Shown: positions 1-7,257 of the stretch, piece after piece
Layout: each line of letters begins with the position of its first letter
Position numbering within the stretch: the first letter of the stretch is position 1
Assembly (NCBI GenBank): GCA_017482685.1
Contig: JAFUMP010000007.1
Span: 1 to 42,082 of the forward strand
Reading direction: 5' to 3'
Length of the DNA: 42,082 nucleotides
From: a bacterium
Lineage (GTDB): Bacteria > Cyanobacteriota > Vampirovibrionia > Gastranaerophilales > Gastranaerophilaceae
Made by a program: the position numbers and the translations under genes
Notes under the pieces: generated by a model
Told to the model about the DNA's origin: nothing
The model's database searches: none
What the model saw: the letters and a program-made list of their open reading frames with translations, nothing else

Positions 1-118
1 CGCCTTTTTTAACAGCAGATTGAATTGCATCAATTGTAGCTGATAAAACTTCTGAAGCTTCTTTCTTAGTCACTTTTGCAGATTTAGAAATTTCTGCAAT
101 TAATTCTTCTCTATTCAT
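1..118 (-). CDS. hup: HU-family DNA-binding protein (5' part only)
   Basis: The reverse strand encodes a protein beginning MNREELIAEISKSAK and running about 39 residues to the window edge. The start, the alternating basic residues and the AIQSAVKKG stretch match the first two helices of HU/IHF-type nucleoid proteins, which are about 90 residues long; the DNA-binding beta arms would lie outside the window. An AGGGAG ribosome binding site sits a few bases upstream of the ATG. HU is a small dimeric protein that bends and compacts DNA. Only the N-terminus is visible, so HU rather than an IHF-like paralogue is the default choice. Confidence 0.85.
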   Translation of the reverse strand, partial: MNREELIAEISKSAKVTKKEASEVLSATIDAIQSAVKKG

Positions 119-175
119 AATAATCTCCCTTTCCTGTTCTGCCATTCAGAACTATAAGACTAATTATATAGGATT

Positions 176-231
176 TATCCGTTTTTGCAAGCAGTAACAT
201 GTTGGCTTAACATTGTAAAGATTTAGGCAAA
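176..231. repeat. Intergenic repeat, copy 1 of 3
   Basis: This stretch contains ATCCGTTTTTGCAAGC, then GTAACATGTTGGCTTAACAT and TGTAAAGATTTAGGCAAA. Nearly the same sequence recurs at about 1611-1667, and a shorter, more diverged version at about 1205-1252. The copies bracket the two small genes at 260 and 1313. The element is non-coding and has no obvious terminal inverted repeats. It could be a dispersed extragenic repeat or a conserved promoter or leader element. The match is direct; the function is unknown. Confidence 0.75.
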
Positions 232-259
232 TTTTAAGATTTAGTGACATTAAGTTAAT

Positions 260-1171
260 ATGCTAAAAACTCATTCTAAAACACCACAAATAATTTGTAA
301 ACAAGTTTCAAAAACTCCTATCATAAAGGGATGCATGAAAGCTTATACAAAAAGTGGCCTATTAGCTCCTCCACTATTAACAAAAATAATTCCTATGGAA
401 CTAGGGATAATTTTTCCTGATGGTAAAATAAAGTTTCAGAATGAAGAAAGTACTATAAAATATATTCATAATCGATTACAAGAAGCATTGAATAGACCAA
501 AGGCACAACAAATTGAAAGAGCTATTGTTAAAAAAGGAACTACTATATTAGGAGAATCTGACGGTTCTTTCTATGATGTTTCTTTAGGAAATATAAAAGG
601 TATTTATGAAAGAATACATCAAAAAGTTCCGAGAGATTTAGAAGTTTTTCATTCTCATCCTGATGTTTTGGGAAAAGGGGAAACTCATCCTTTAAGTGGA
701 CCTAATGGTGGTGATATTGATTGTTTTTTTCGCTTAAAACTTAAAAAAGATGTAGCAATAAATAGTAAAGGTGAATTTAATAGTATAGAAATCGGTGAAG
801 ATTTTTCTGAAGAAAAATATGAGCAATTTAAAAAAGGGTATAATATATTTCTAGATGAAATTTTATATATGGGACTACTAGATAAATATGAAAAATTATC
901 TAAAGAAAGATTAAAATATGATTTTGATAAAATTCCTCAATGGCTTGAAAACGAAATTCTAAAAACTTTCAAAAAAATAATTGAGATAGATTCTTTGTCA
1001 AAAAAATCAAAAATCTTTGCTAAAAAAGTTCATAATTATTATAAAAAAGCAAATGATTACGGAATGATTTATACTACAAACTTTTCTAATCTAATATCTA
1101 GATATGAACTTATAAAAAATCATTTTAATAATTTATATAAAAAAATTCTTAATATTTTCACAAATAAGTAA
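260..1171 (+). CDS. Unknown protein with a JAMM/MPN-like metalloprotease motif
   Basis: 303 residues, very AT-rich, with no signal peptide. Residues about 128-154 contain LEVFHSHPD, then PLSGPNGGDID. The paired histidines H131 and H133, followed by a serine (S146) and an aspartate (D152 or D154), resemble the zinc-binding HxHP...S..D motif of JAMM/MPN+ isopeptidases, but the gap between HP and S is longer than usual. A preceding glutamate (E86) could be the catalytic acid. The C-terminal half is lysine-rich and probably helical. The ATG at 260 has no clear ribosome binding site; ATG 335 is preceded by AAAGGG and is an alternative start. The gene stands alone between two repeat copies, as expected of an accessory gene. 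Metalloprotease function is inference only. Confidence 0.7.
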   Translation: MLKTHSKTPQIICKQVSKTPIIKGCMKAYTKSGLLAPPLLTKIIPMELGIIFPDGKIKFQNEESTIKYIHNRLQEALNRPKAQQIERAIVKKGTTILGESDGSFYDVSLGNIKGIYERIHQKVPRDLEVFHSHPDVLGKGETHPLSGPNGGDIDCFFRLKLKKDVAINSKGEFNSIEIGEDFSEEKYEQFKKGYNIFLDEILYMGLLDKYEKLSKERLKYDFDKIPQWLENEILKTFKKIIEIDSLSKKSKIFAKKVHNYYKKANDYGMIYTTNFSNLISRYELIKNHFNNLYKKILNIFTNK

Positions 1172-1176
1172 ATTTG

Positions 1177-1200
1177 AAAATCTGGTTAAACCCGACTTTT
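1177..1200 (+). terminator. Weak imperfect hairpin after the JAMM-like gene
   Basis: The sequence between AAAATCTGGTT and AACCCGACTTTT can fold into an imperfect stem with two mismatches, ending in four T residues. It is the diverged counterpart of the clean terminator at 1580-1605 and sits directly after the stop codon at 1171. Confidence 0.4.
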
Positions 1201-1204
1201 AAGT

Positions 1205-1252
1205 TTTTATCCGTTTTTGCAAGCTGTAATGGCATGTTAAGCAATCTAGCAA
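1205..1252. repeat. Intergenic repeat, copy 2 of 3
   Basis: TTATCCGTTTTTGCAAGCTG is followed by TAATGGCATGTTAAGC and a degraded tail, CTAGCAAAAA. The first half is almost identical to copies 1 and 3; the second half has diverged or been partly deleted. As in copy 3, it directly follows a CCCGACTTTT hairpin, so the terminator and the repeat seem to travel together. Confidence 0.65.
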
Positions 1253-1265
1253 AAAATTATATTTT

Positions 1266-1293
1266 TTGTTATTAATATAATTGTAATTATAAT
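1266..1293 (+). promoter_or_regulatory. Sigma-70-type promoter for the 93-residue protein
   Basis: TTGTTA at 1266-1271 and a perfect TATAAT at 1288-1293 are separated by 16 nt. A strong AGGAGG ribosome binding site follows, 7 nt before the ATG at 1313. Confidence 0.55.
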
Positions 1294-1312
1294 TGTATAT
1301 AGGAGGTTATAC

Positions 1313-1594
1313 ATGTTAGAAGTATCAAGTGTAAGCTTTATGGGTAAACCTTCAAAAGCTGTAACTAAAAAAATCACTACAACAATAAAAGAAGTTGCAC
1401 CTGAAGTGAAAAGTAAAGCAAAAGATGTTCTTGCAGAAGAAATGGCTATGGTTGGTAGAATTAATAAAGCAGTACAATCTGCAAATGCAAAATCCAAACC
1501 ACCTTTAAATATTGCAAATACAAACAATGCAGATTATCAAAGAAAAAACAGCAGAATTTTCAGAATATTTAAAATAATTAAAAGTTGGGTTTAA
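1313..1594 (+). CDS. Small basic protein of unknown function
   Basis: 93 residues, starting MLEVSSVSFMGKPSKAV. It is lysine-rich, with a probable amphipathic helix at about 17-55 (TTTIKEVAPEVKSKAKDVLAEE) split here as TTTIKEVAPE plus VKSKAKDVLA, a flexible Asn/Ala-rich middle, and a basic hydrophobic end (IFRIFKIIKSW). Evidence that it is a real gene comes from the AGGAGG site 7 nt upstream, the promoter at 1266-1293, and a terminator that begins inside its last codons. No family is recognised. The basic C-terminus could bind membrane or nucleic acid. The short N-terminal SFMGK motif resembles NFKAK near the start of the HTH-repeat protein at 34578, but that may be chance. Confidence 0.65.
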   Translation: MLEVSSVSFMGKPSKAVTKKITTTIKEVAPEVKSKAKDVLAEEMAMVGRINKAVQSANAKSKPPLNIANTNNADYQRKNSRIFRIFKIIKSWV

Positions 1595-1605
1595 CCCGAC
1601 TTTTT
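1580..1605 (+). terminator. Intrinsic terminator overlapping a stop codon
   Basis: AAAAGTTGGGTT pairs with AACCCGACTTTT over 12 bp, with one G-T pair and a 2-nt loop, followed by T residues. The left arm lies within the last four codons of the 93-residue gene and its stop codon is in the loop and right arm. Confidence 0.75.
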
Positions 1606-1610
1606 GATCT

Positions 1611-1667
1611 GTATCCGTTTTTGCAAGCTGTAACAAGTTGGCTTTACATTGTAAAGATTTAGGCAAA
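1611..1667. repeat. Intergenic repeat, copy 3 of 3
   Basis: GTATCCGTTTTTGCAAGCTG, then TAACAAGTTGGCTTTACATT and GTAAAGATTTAGGCAAAAA. This is nearly identical to copy 1 over its full length. It starts just after the terminator at 1580-1605. The rest of the gap up to aroA (about 1668-1789) is AT-rich and shows nothing recognisable. Confidence 0.75.
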
Positions 1668-1789
1668 AATTTTTATTTACGGATTTTCAATAAGTATGAA
1701 AATAGCGAATAATTTTGTCAAAAGCTAAAAATTTAATGAATTATAAAAAAGTAAGAATTTTAAAAAAAATAAAAAAAACTTTAATAATA

Positions 1790-3070
1790 TTATTTCAAAT
1801 TTTCTACTAACATTTCAAATTCAGGAAAAGAAATATTTGTCCATTCAAAATCTTTTATAGAGATTTCGTTATCACAAATTAACCCAGCAATATAAAAACT
1901 CATAGCTAATCTATGGTCATGATAAACCTCTAGTTCTGCATTTCCTTTTAATTTTGTTTTACCTTTTACAACAAAACCATCTTCAAGCTCATCAATATCA
2001 ACACCAATTTTTCTAAGTTCTTTAACAAGACAAGAAATCCTATCAGCCTCTTTATTTCTTAAATCTCCAGCATCTCTAACTATAGTTTCACCATCTGCTT
2101 GAGATGCTAAAACAGCAATTATAGGTAACTCGTCAATTAATCTCGGAATATCTTCGCCAAAAATCTCACAAGATACTAAAGAATCTGAATAACGAACCCT
2201 TATATCAGCCACCAACTCGCCTGCAAATTCACGCTCGTTATAGATTTCAATGTCACCCTTCATGCGTTTTACAATATCTATAATCCCTGTTCTTGTTGGA
2301 TTTATGCCCACATTTTTTATAACAAAATCTGAGCCTTCCACTATAAGACCTGCAACAATTAAAAAAGCTGCAGAAGAATTATCGCCAATTATTTCTATAT
2401 CTTTTGCTATTAATTCACTAGCAGAGATAATCGTTTTATTCCCATCCATTTCAATATTAGCACCCAAATATTTAAGCATTAATTCTGTATGATTTCTGCT
2501 TACTGCTGGCTCTATATAAGTTGTTTTACCTTTTGTTGTAGGATTTGCACCAGCAAGTAAAACACAGGATTTAACTTGAGCGCTAGATAGTTTTGAAAAA
2601 TAATCTATTCCATATAAAGATTTGCCTTTGATAACAAGCGGTGCGTGTCCATTTTCAGATTCAATTTCAGCACCCATTAAAGCTAATGGCTCAATAATTC
2701 TTCTCATTGGGCGTTTTGAAAGACTTACATCACCTATTAATACAGAGTCGAAGTTTTGTCCAGCAAGAATCCCTGAAACCAACCTCATTGTTGTGCCAGA
2801 ATTACCTGCATCAAGCGGTAAATCAGATTTTATAAGCTTTCCATTAGAAAATATCTCTATCGTCTTTTTATCAATAACATTAATTTCAACACCCAAATTC
2901 TTAAATAAATTCAAAGTTGACCAACAATCAGCGCCACTTGAAAAATTTGAAATTTTAGCTTTTCCATTCGCAATAGAAGAAAACATTATTGCTCTATGTG
3001 ATACCGATTTATCAGCAGGTATTATTATTTCGCCTTTTAAATTTTTTATTTTACCAACTTTTTTTATCAT
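1790..3070 (-). CDS. aroA: 3-phosphoshikimate 1-carboxyvinyltransferase (EPSP synthase)
   Basis: 426 residues, the usual family length. EPSP synthase joins shikimate-3-phosphate and phosphoenolpyruvate in the sixth step of the shikimate pathway. The substrate-binding DKSVSHRA motif is at about 20-27 (K21, S22, R26), the PEP-loop GNSGTTMR near 90 and SLSKRPMRR near 120. The catalytic aspartate region DIPRLIDELP, the NKEADRI segment and HDHRLAM near the C-terminus are all present, so both inside-out alpha/beta barrels look complete. No ribosome binding site precedes the ATG; instead a TTGTTA-18-TACAAT promoter ends 7 nt before it, suggesting a leaderless transcript. The gene appears monocistronic, while pheA of the same wider pathway lies at 25 kb. 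Confidence 0.96.
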   Translation of the reverse strand: MIKKVGKIKNLKGEIIIPADKSVSHRAIMFSSIANGKAKISNFSSGADCWSTLNLFKNLGVEINVIDKKTIEIFSNGKLIKSDLPLDAGNSGTTMRLVSGILAGQNFDSVLIGDVSLSKRPMRRIIEPLALMGAEIESENGHAPLVIKGKSLYGIDYFSKLSSAQVKSCVLLAGANPTTKGKTTYIEPAVSRNHTELMLKYLGANIEMDGNKTIISASELIAKDIEIIGDNSSAAFLIVAGLIVEGSDFVIKNVGINPTRTGIIDIVKRMKGDIEIYNEREFAGELVADIRVRYSDSLVSCEIFGEDIPRLIDELPIIAVLASQADGETIVRDAGDLRNKEADRISCLVKELRKIGVDIDELEDGFVVKGKTKLKGNAELEVYHDHRLAMSFYIAGLICDNEISIKDFEWTNISFPEFEMLVENLK

Positions 3071-3077
3071 ATCAACA

Positions 3078-3107
3078 ATTGTAGCATATTATTAATATTT
3101 GTAACAA
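3078..3107 (-). promoter_or_regulatory. aroA promoter, probably leaderless
   Basis: On the minus strand TTGTTA (3102-3107) and TACAAT (3078-3083) are 18 nt apart. The -10 box ends 7 nt before the aroA ATG, which puts the expected transcription start at or next to the start codon. No Shine-Dalgarno sequence is visible. Confidence 0.5.
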
Positions 3108-3121
3108 TATTCAAAAAAAAT

Positions 3122-3148
3122 TAAAGTTTTTAAAAATTTTGCCGATAT
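3122..3148 (+). promoter_or_regulatory. Sigma-28 (FliA-type) flagellar promoter
   Basis: TAAAGTTT (3122-3129), then 11 nt, then GCCGATAT (3141-3148). This agrees with the established sigma-28/sigma-D consensus, TAAAGTTT-N11-GCCGATAA/T, at every position except the allowed final base. It lies about 28 nt upstream of the start codon at 3177. Confidence 0.85.
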
Positions 3149-3176
3149 AAATATTACCAGATTTTAAGGATGTGTG

Positions 3177-3539
3177 ATGACAAAAATAAATCCAATAATA
3201 AATAGCGGAATGATAAGCGTTTCTCATTTTCCTGACGCAGAACATCGAGCGATAATGAGAAAACTTATGGCTTATGGTTATACTCCAACCGGCAACAAAT
3301 CTGCTGATAAAGAATTACTAAGAAGAATTGAACTTAAGCAAGCTGAAATGGAAAATTGCACAAGTTCAAGATTTTTAACTGTATCTATAGCTGAACAAGA
3401 AAAAATTCAAGAAAAGAAAAAAGATAAACGTATTGAAGAAAATCCCGAAATTTATCCAAACACTATGCAAGGTCAACAAATCTTAGGCGAACAAATAATG
3501 CTCGCAATAGAAATGAAAAAGAAATCTAATAATAGCTAA
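3177..3539 (+). CDS. Unknown 120-residue protein under a sigma-28 promoter
   Basis: Starts MTKINPIINSGMISVSHFPD. AAGGA at 3166-3170 lies 6 nt before the ATG at 3177; the GTG at 3174 would leave only 3 nt, so the ATG was chosen. The protein is soluble and charged, with a long central helix rich in Glu/Lys (about 50-90) and a C-terminal helix GQQILGEQIMLAIEMKKK. It has no signal peptide or membrane segment and I recognise no family. It does not show the usual FlgM C-terminal pattern. The sigma-28 promoter places it with late flagellar genes: candidate roles are export chaperone, filament or motor accessory protein, or anti-sigma factor. Its stop codon directly abuts the convergent kdsA stop, leaving no room for a separate terminator. 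Confidence 0.75.
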   Translation: MTKINPIINSGMISVSHFPDAEHRAIMRKLMAYGYTPTGNKSADKELLRRIELKQAEMENCTSSRFLTVSIAEQEKIQEKKKDKRIEENPEIYPNTMQGQQILGEQIMLAIEMKKKSNNS

Positions 3540-4352
3540 TTATTTTCTAATAATTTCAAAAATTTCTTTACATTTAGCAAAAACTTTTTCAGCATCTTCT
3601 AGATAAAGCATATTAGGCCCGTCACAAAGAGCATTATCAGGATCTGGGTGGACTTCAAAAAATAAAACATCTGCGCCTGCTGACATTGCACAATTTGCAA
3701 GCACAGGAACAAATCTCCTATCTCCACCAGTTGAATCCCCATTTGAACCTGGCATTTGAACAGAATGTGTTGCATCAAAAACTACAGGATAGCCAAATTC
3801 TTTCATAATAGGAATTGCTCTAAAGTCAGATACCAAGTTATTATAGCCAAAGCTTACACCACGATCTGTAAGCATAATTTGTTTATTTCCGCTATCTTCG
3901 ACCTTTTTAACTAAAGATTTCATTTGTTGAGGTGCTAAAAATTGTCCTTTTTTAATATTAACAATTTTACCAGTCTTAGCTGCTGCAACAAGCAAATCTG
4001 TTTGACGGCATAAGAAAGCTGGAATCTGCAAAATATCAGCAACTTCTGCCGCTACTTCTGCTTGATCTGGCGTATGAATATCGGTTACAATTGGCAAATC
4101 AAACTCTTTTTTTATTTGCGCTAACATTTCTAACCCTTTTTCCATTCCTAAACCACGATAAGATGTGATAGAAGAACGATTTGCTTTGTCATAAGATGAT
4201 TTAAATACGTAATTAATTCCTAATTTTTCACAAACAGTTTTTAAGCCTTCCGCAGTTTTGCGCATTACATCCATTGATTCAATCGCACAAGGGCCTGCTA
4301 AAATTGTTAATTTATCTCCACCAATTTCAAAGTCTTTTAATTTTAATGTCAT
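3540..4352 (-). CDS. kdsA: 3-deoxy-D-manno-octulosonate 8-phosphate synthase
   Basis: 270 residues. It condenses arabinose-5-phosphate and phosphoenolpyruvate to KDO-8-phosphate, the committed step to the KDO sugar of LPS inner core, in the cytoplasm. LAGPCAIES is at 18-26, [11 protein letters not shown] at 51-61, [11 protein letters not shown] at 192-202, and [13 protein letters not shown] near 235-247. C22, H196, E233 and D244 match the four metal ligands of the metal-dependent class, so this is a metallo-KdsA rather than the E. coli type. AGAGGA lies upstream of the ATG. The gene implies an LPS-bearing outer membrane. No kdsB or kdsD is visible nearby. Confidence 0.95.
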   Translation of the reverse strand: MTLKLKDFEIGGDKLTILAGPCAIESMDVMRKTAEGLKTVCEKLGINYVFKSSYDKANRSSITSYRGLGMEKGLEMLAQIKKEFDLPIVTDIHTPDQAEVAAEVADILQIPAFLCRQTDLLVAAAKTGKIVNIKKGQFLAPQQMKSLVKKVEDSGNKQIMLTDRGVSFGYNNLVSDFRAIPIMKEFGYPVVFDATHSVQMPGSNGDSTGGDRRFVPVLANCAMSAGADVLFFEVHPDPDNALCDGPNMLYLEDAEKVFAKCKEIFEIIRK

Positions 4353-4427
4353 ATTAAATCCTCTTATTTTTTATCAGTAAAGCAACTTAGTTTTTAAATA
4401 TCATTTACCCCTAAATAATATTTCCCC

Positions 4428-5429
4428 CTAAATATCCCATTTTCCACAAGTTCCGCCCCAACGAGCAATAATATTACCTTTAATATCACCTATTTTTTCT
4501 ACCTTGCCAATTGGTTCTGCTCCTTCTAAGATTGTAATTACTTCACAATTATTTGAGCAACCTGTACACTGACAAGTTACAGATTGGAAGCTCATATTAC
4601 CAACTTCCCAACCTTTAAATTTTGTAGCAACTTCTGTATACTGATGATTTTCCATTGCCAAAAGCGCAGCACCTATAGCACCCATTGTTTGGTGGTTTTC
4701 TGGAACAACAATTTTTGTATTCAAAGCTTCTTCAAAAGCTTTCACCATGCCTGTATTAGTAGCAACTCCACCTTGGAAAGATATTGTTGGTAAAAGTTCT
4801 TTTCCTAAAGCTAAATTGCTTAAATAGTTTCTTACAAGCGCTTGACATAGCCCATACAATAAATCCTCTACAGGATATCCTAATTGCTGTTTGTGGATTA
4901 AATCTGATTCTGCAAATACACCACAGCGACCTGCAATACGAGCAGGATTTGTAGAACGAAGAGCAGTTTCGCCAAACTTTTCAATTGGAACATTCAACCT
5001 TTGAGCTTGGTGATCTAAGAAACTTCCTGTACCAGCAGCACAAACTGTATTCATTGCAAAATCTGTTACAATACCATCTCTTAGAATAATGATTTTACTA
5101 TCTTGTCCACCAATTTCTAAAATTGTTTGTACCCCAGGAATATATGTACTTGCAGCAACAGCGTGAGCTGTAATTTCGTTTTTTACAACATCTGCACCAA
5201 CTAAAGCACCTGCAAGATTTCTACCAGAGCCGGTTGTACCAACACCTTGTATATTATATTCTTGTACAGCTTGAGCTTTTATCTGTTGCAATCCTTTTTG
5301 TACCGCTTCAACAGGTTTGCCAGCAGTTTTTAACATATAAGAATCAATATATTTACCTTTTTCATCAACCAAAGCAAGCTTTGTTGTTACTGATCCGACG
5401 TCTATTCCTAAATACACATTTATACTCAT
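4428..5429 (-). CDS. Acyl-CoA dehydratase activase-like ATPase (BadF/HgdC family)
   Basis: 333 residues of the ASKHA fold: GIDVGSVTTKLAL at 8-20, GTTGSGR near 64-70, EIGGQDSK at 105-112 and GGVATNTGMV near 220-229. C130 (in NTVCAAGTG) and C169 (in GRCGVF) match the cysteines that bridge a [4Fe-4S] cluster between two activase monomers. Known family members use ATP to drive an electron into 2-hydroxyacyl-CoA dehydratase or benzoyl-CoA reductase. This one continues for about 60 residues beyond the usual length, with C286, C288, C291, C295 and C328, possibly a second metal site. No dehydratase gene is adjacent, so the partner is unknown. AAGGT precedes the ATG. kdsA lies 75 bp downstream. Confidence 0.85.
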   Translation of the reverse strand: MSINVYLGIDVGSVTTKLALVDEKGKYIDSYMLKTAGKPVEAVQKGLQQIKAQAVQEYNIQGVGTTGSGRNLAGALVGADVVKNEITAHAVAASTYIPGVQTILEIGGQDSKIIILRDGIVTDFAMNTVCAAGTGSFLDHQAQRLNVPIEKFGETALRSTNPARIAGRCGVFAESDLIHKQQLGYPVEDLLYGLCQALVRNYLSNLALGKELLPTISFQGGVATNTGMVKAFEEALNTKIVVPENHQTMGAIGAALLAMENHQYTEVATKFKGWEVGNMSFQSVTCQCTGCSNNCEVITILEGAEPIGKVEKIGDIKGNIIARWGGTCGKWDI

Positions 5430-5470
5430 CTTCTACCTTCTTCCATTTATGTATAGAAAAAGTATAACAC

Positions 5471-5498
5471 AAAAAAAGGTGGGATAAACCCACCTTTT
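5471..5498 (-). terminator. Intrinsic terminator after the 435-residue protein
   Basis: AAAAGGTGGG and CCCACCTTTT form a perfect 10-bp stem with a 5-nt loop. Read on the minus strand it is followed by a run of T residues, directly downstream of the gene ending at 5519. Confidence 0.85.
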
Positions 5499-5518
5499 CG
5501 AATATATTACATTTTTTA

Positions 5519-6826
5519 TTAATCACTAAATGTCTTGAATGTCTTTTCAACATTATCAGAAATAACTTTCTTAACAGCATCCATTTCTGTTGAAAGCGCT
5601 TTCTGTTCTGTATCAAGTTGTTTCAAACGCAATTCTAAAGTTCTATCTTCTTCTTGTATTATAGAAGTTTTAGCATTTATATCAGCAATTTCTTTTTCGT
5701 ACTGTTGTACTTTATATCGATACTCGTTCATTGCATCTTGATAAGCGGCTTCATCAGTAACAGTTTCTGTATTTAGAGTATAAACAACGCTATCATCATC
5801 AAATTTAACAGATTTAAAACGTCCATTTTCATCTGTTTCTAATAAAGCATGATTTGTTTCTTCTATTTTCTTTTGAATATAACTAGCATTATAATAAGCT
5901 AATTTTTCTTGATTATCTATAGTCTTATCATAAAAATTATTCGTCTGCATACTATCATACAAATCATATTCATTAGTATAATAATTTTGACCATTCATTT
6001 GAAAAGCATATATGCCTTCGCCGTTATAGATAAGATTTCTATCTTCATCAAAACTTAAATACTTGCTCATATTTGATTCTGGGCAATCTTTTAAAATTTG
6101 CGCTAACTCTGCAACCTGATCAGTCGTCAAATCCTTAAGCTCATCTAACTTACAATTTCCAACATAAGCTGGTTTGTACACCGTTGAATAATCTTTTGGC
6201 TCCGCAATTTCATTTTCTAAAAAGAAGTGCCAAGTTCCACTTGCATCTTGATATCCATATACCGCATCCGTTGTTAACGCACCATCCATCTGAGCTAGAC
6301 CTTGAGCTTCTTCAAAATCTCTTAAAGAATTTTCCAATTCTGTATCCATTGTTTTATCAGATATAGCAGCATAAGTTCTAGTTTGACCATCATCAGTTGT
6401 AATTGTATAAGTATTATCATTAGCATTAAATGTTACAACAGGATTCTGAGCTCTAAAATCCTCTATAGTTAATTCACCTTTAGTCTGAACTTGAGGATCA
6501 CTTAAAAGTTTTTGAGAGCCTGTAAAAACATTCGCATAATAATAATGATTTACAATATAGTTATAATTTGGGTCTGCTGTTGATAATTGTTGCCAGCTAT
6601 CAATCACAGACTCATTAGCTCCATCAGAATATGAATACTGAACTTCTGTATAATCTGTAGTCTTAGGCGCAACTGGAACTTCCAAATCAAGCATTCTATT
6701 GAACAAATTTGCACTCTGATTCGCAAGCGCAGTTCTTGCTTGATTTATTTGCTGACCTTCATATTCAGTATTTGTTTTTCTTGCAGTTAGCGCTAGATAT
6801 CTAGCTTGTGATGCAGCCATTCCCAT
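5519..6826 (-). CDS. Large protein of unknown function with conserved helical ends
   Basis: 435 residues. The first 45 residues (MAASQARYLALTARK, then EYEGQQINQARTALANQSAN) form a predicted helix rich in Ala, Gln and Arg. The last 75 residues are a long heptad-rich coiled coil (for example LRLKQLDTEQKALSTEMDA) ending KTFKTFSD. The middle is Tyr/Asp/Asn-rich and looks like beta-structure or low complexity. There is no signal peptide or membrane segment. Helical N- and C-termini around a variable middle recall flagellins and other axial or needle proteins exported without a cleaved signal, but I see no flagellin signature. AGGAG lies upstream of the ATG and a strong terminator follows, so it is probably its own transcription unit. 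I believe similar N-termini occur in Gastranaerophilales proteins, but cannot check. Confidence 0.75.
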   Translation of the reverse strand: MGMAASQARYLALTARKTNTEYEGQQINQARTALANQSANLFNRMLDLEVPVAPKTTDYTEVQYSYSDGANESVIDSWQQLSTADPNYNYIVNHYYYANVFTGSQKLLSDPQVQTKGELTIEDFRAQNPVVTFNANDNTYTITTDDGQTRTYAAISDKTMDTELENSLRDFEEAQGLAQMDGALTTDAVYGYQDASGTWHFFLENEIAEPKDYSTVYKPAYVGNCKLDELKDLTTDQVAELAQILKDCPESNMSKYLSFDEDRNLIYNGEGIYAFQMNGQNYYTNEYDLYDSMQTNNFYDKTIDNQEKLAYYNASYIQKKIEETNHALLETDENGRFKSVKFDDDSVVYTLNTETVTDEAAYQDAMNEYRYKVQQYEKEIADINAKTSIIQEEDRTLELRLKQLDTEQKALSTEMDAVKKVISDNVEKTFKTFSD

Positions 6827-6847
6827 AACGGAATCTCCTATTTGTAC

Positions 6848-6876
6848 ATTTTTAATTCTTTTTTACATAAAGTCAA
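6848..6876 (-). promoter_or_regulatory. Possible promoter of the 435-residue protein
   Basis: On the minus strand TTGACT (6871-6876) is followed after 17 nt by AAAAAT (6848-6853). The -35 box is good and the -10 is 4 of 6. A Shine-Dalgarno AGGAG lies between it and the ATG at 6826. Confidence 0.4.
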
Positions 6877-6891
6877 CATGGGAAACGACAT

Positions 6892-6918
6892 AATATTTAT
6901 TATACTTTAATAAATATT
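6892..6918 (-). terminator. AT-only inverted repeat, possible terminator
   Basis: AATATTTATTA and TAATAAATATT form a perfect 11-bp stem with a 5-nt loop, just downstream of the gene ending at 6939. It has no GC pairs, so termination would be weak. Confidence 0.4.
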
Positions 6919-6938
6919 TAAAATCTCATCTATAAGTA

Positions 6939-7196
6939 TTACTTCAAAAAGCTATATGCGACAACTTTATCCATATTTATATGAAGCCAATCGTACATAG
7001 AATCCGATTCACAAATTCCATCATAAACATCGTTTATATTACATAATCGCACATTGGTTAAATTAACATATTCATCTTTATTACATTCATCACAATCATA
7101 GACATTGCCTAAAATTTGATAATGATTTGTTAAAATTACAACCCTATTTGTTTCACTTTTTTCCATAATTTTTTTAAAAGTTTTAATTCTATCCAT
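6939..7196 (-). CDS. Small protein, possible SH3/Sm-like barrel
   Basis: 85 residues. An excellent AAGGAGG site sits 7-8 nt before the ATG, supporting a real gene. After a short helix the sequence alternates in strand-like blocks: NRVVILTNHYQILGNVYD at about 17-34, EYVNLTNVRL at about 42-51, and WLHINMDKVVAYSF at about 69-82. This order (strand, Gly-turn, strand, and a final strand in which a hydrophobic residue, Asn/Asp and Val-hydrophobic follow each other) resembles small beta-barrels such as Sm-like or SH3-like domains. The middle carries three cysteines, DCDECNK and LC. It follows the HD-GYP gene by 61 bp on the same strand, so co-transcription is likely. No function can be assigned. Confidence 0.7.
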   Translation of the reverse strand: MDRIKTFKKIMEKSETNRVVILTNHYQILGNVYDCDECNKDEYVNLTNVRLCNINDVYDGICESDSMYDWLHINMDKVVAYSFLK

Positions 7197-7257
7197 TACA
7201 AAGCCTCCTTAGAATAGAATCAAACAAACCGAATACAACAACAATTAGCAAGTTAGG

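Noticed and set aside
260-1171. RadC-type JAB protein
   Set aside because: It lacks the RadC HNHPSGD motif and N-terminal helix-hairpin-helix region, and the motif spacing differs.
2250-3095. Open frames on the plus strand across aroA
   Set aside because: They lie wholly antisense to a complete, well-conserved aroA, have no ribosome binding sites, and show no recognisable protein pattern.
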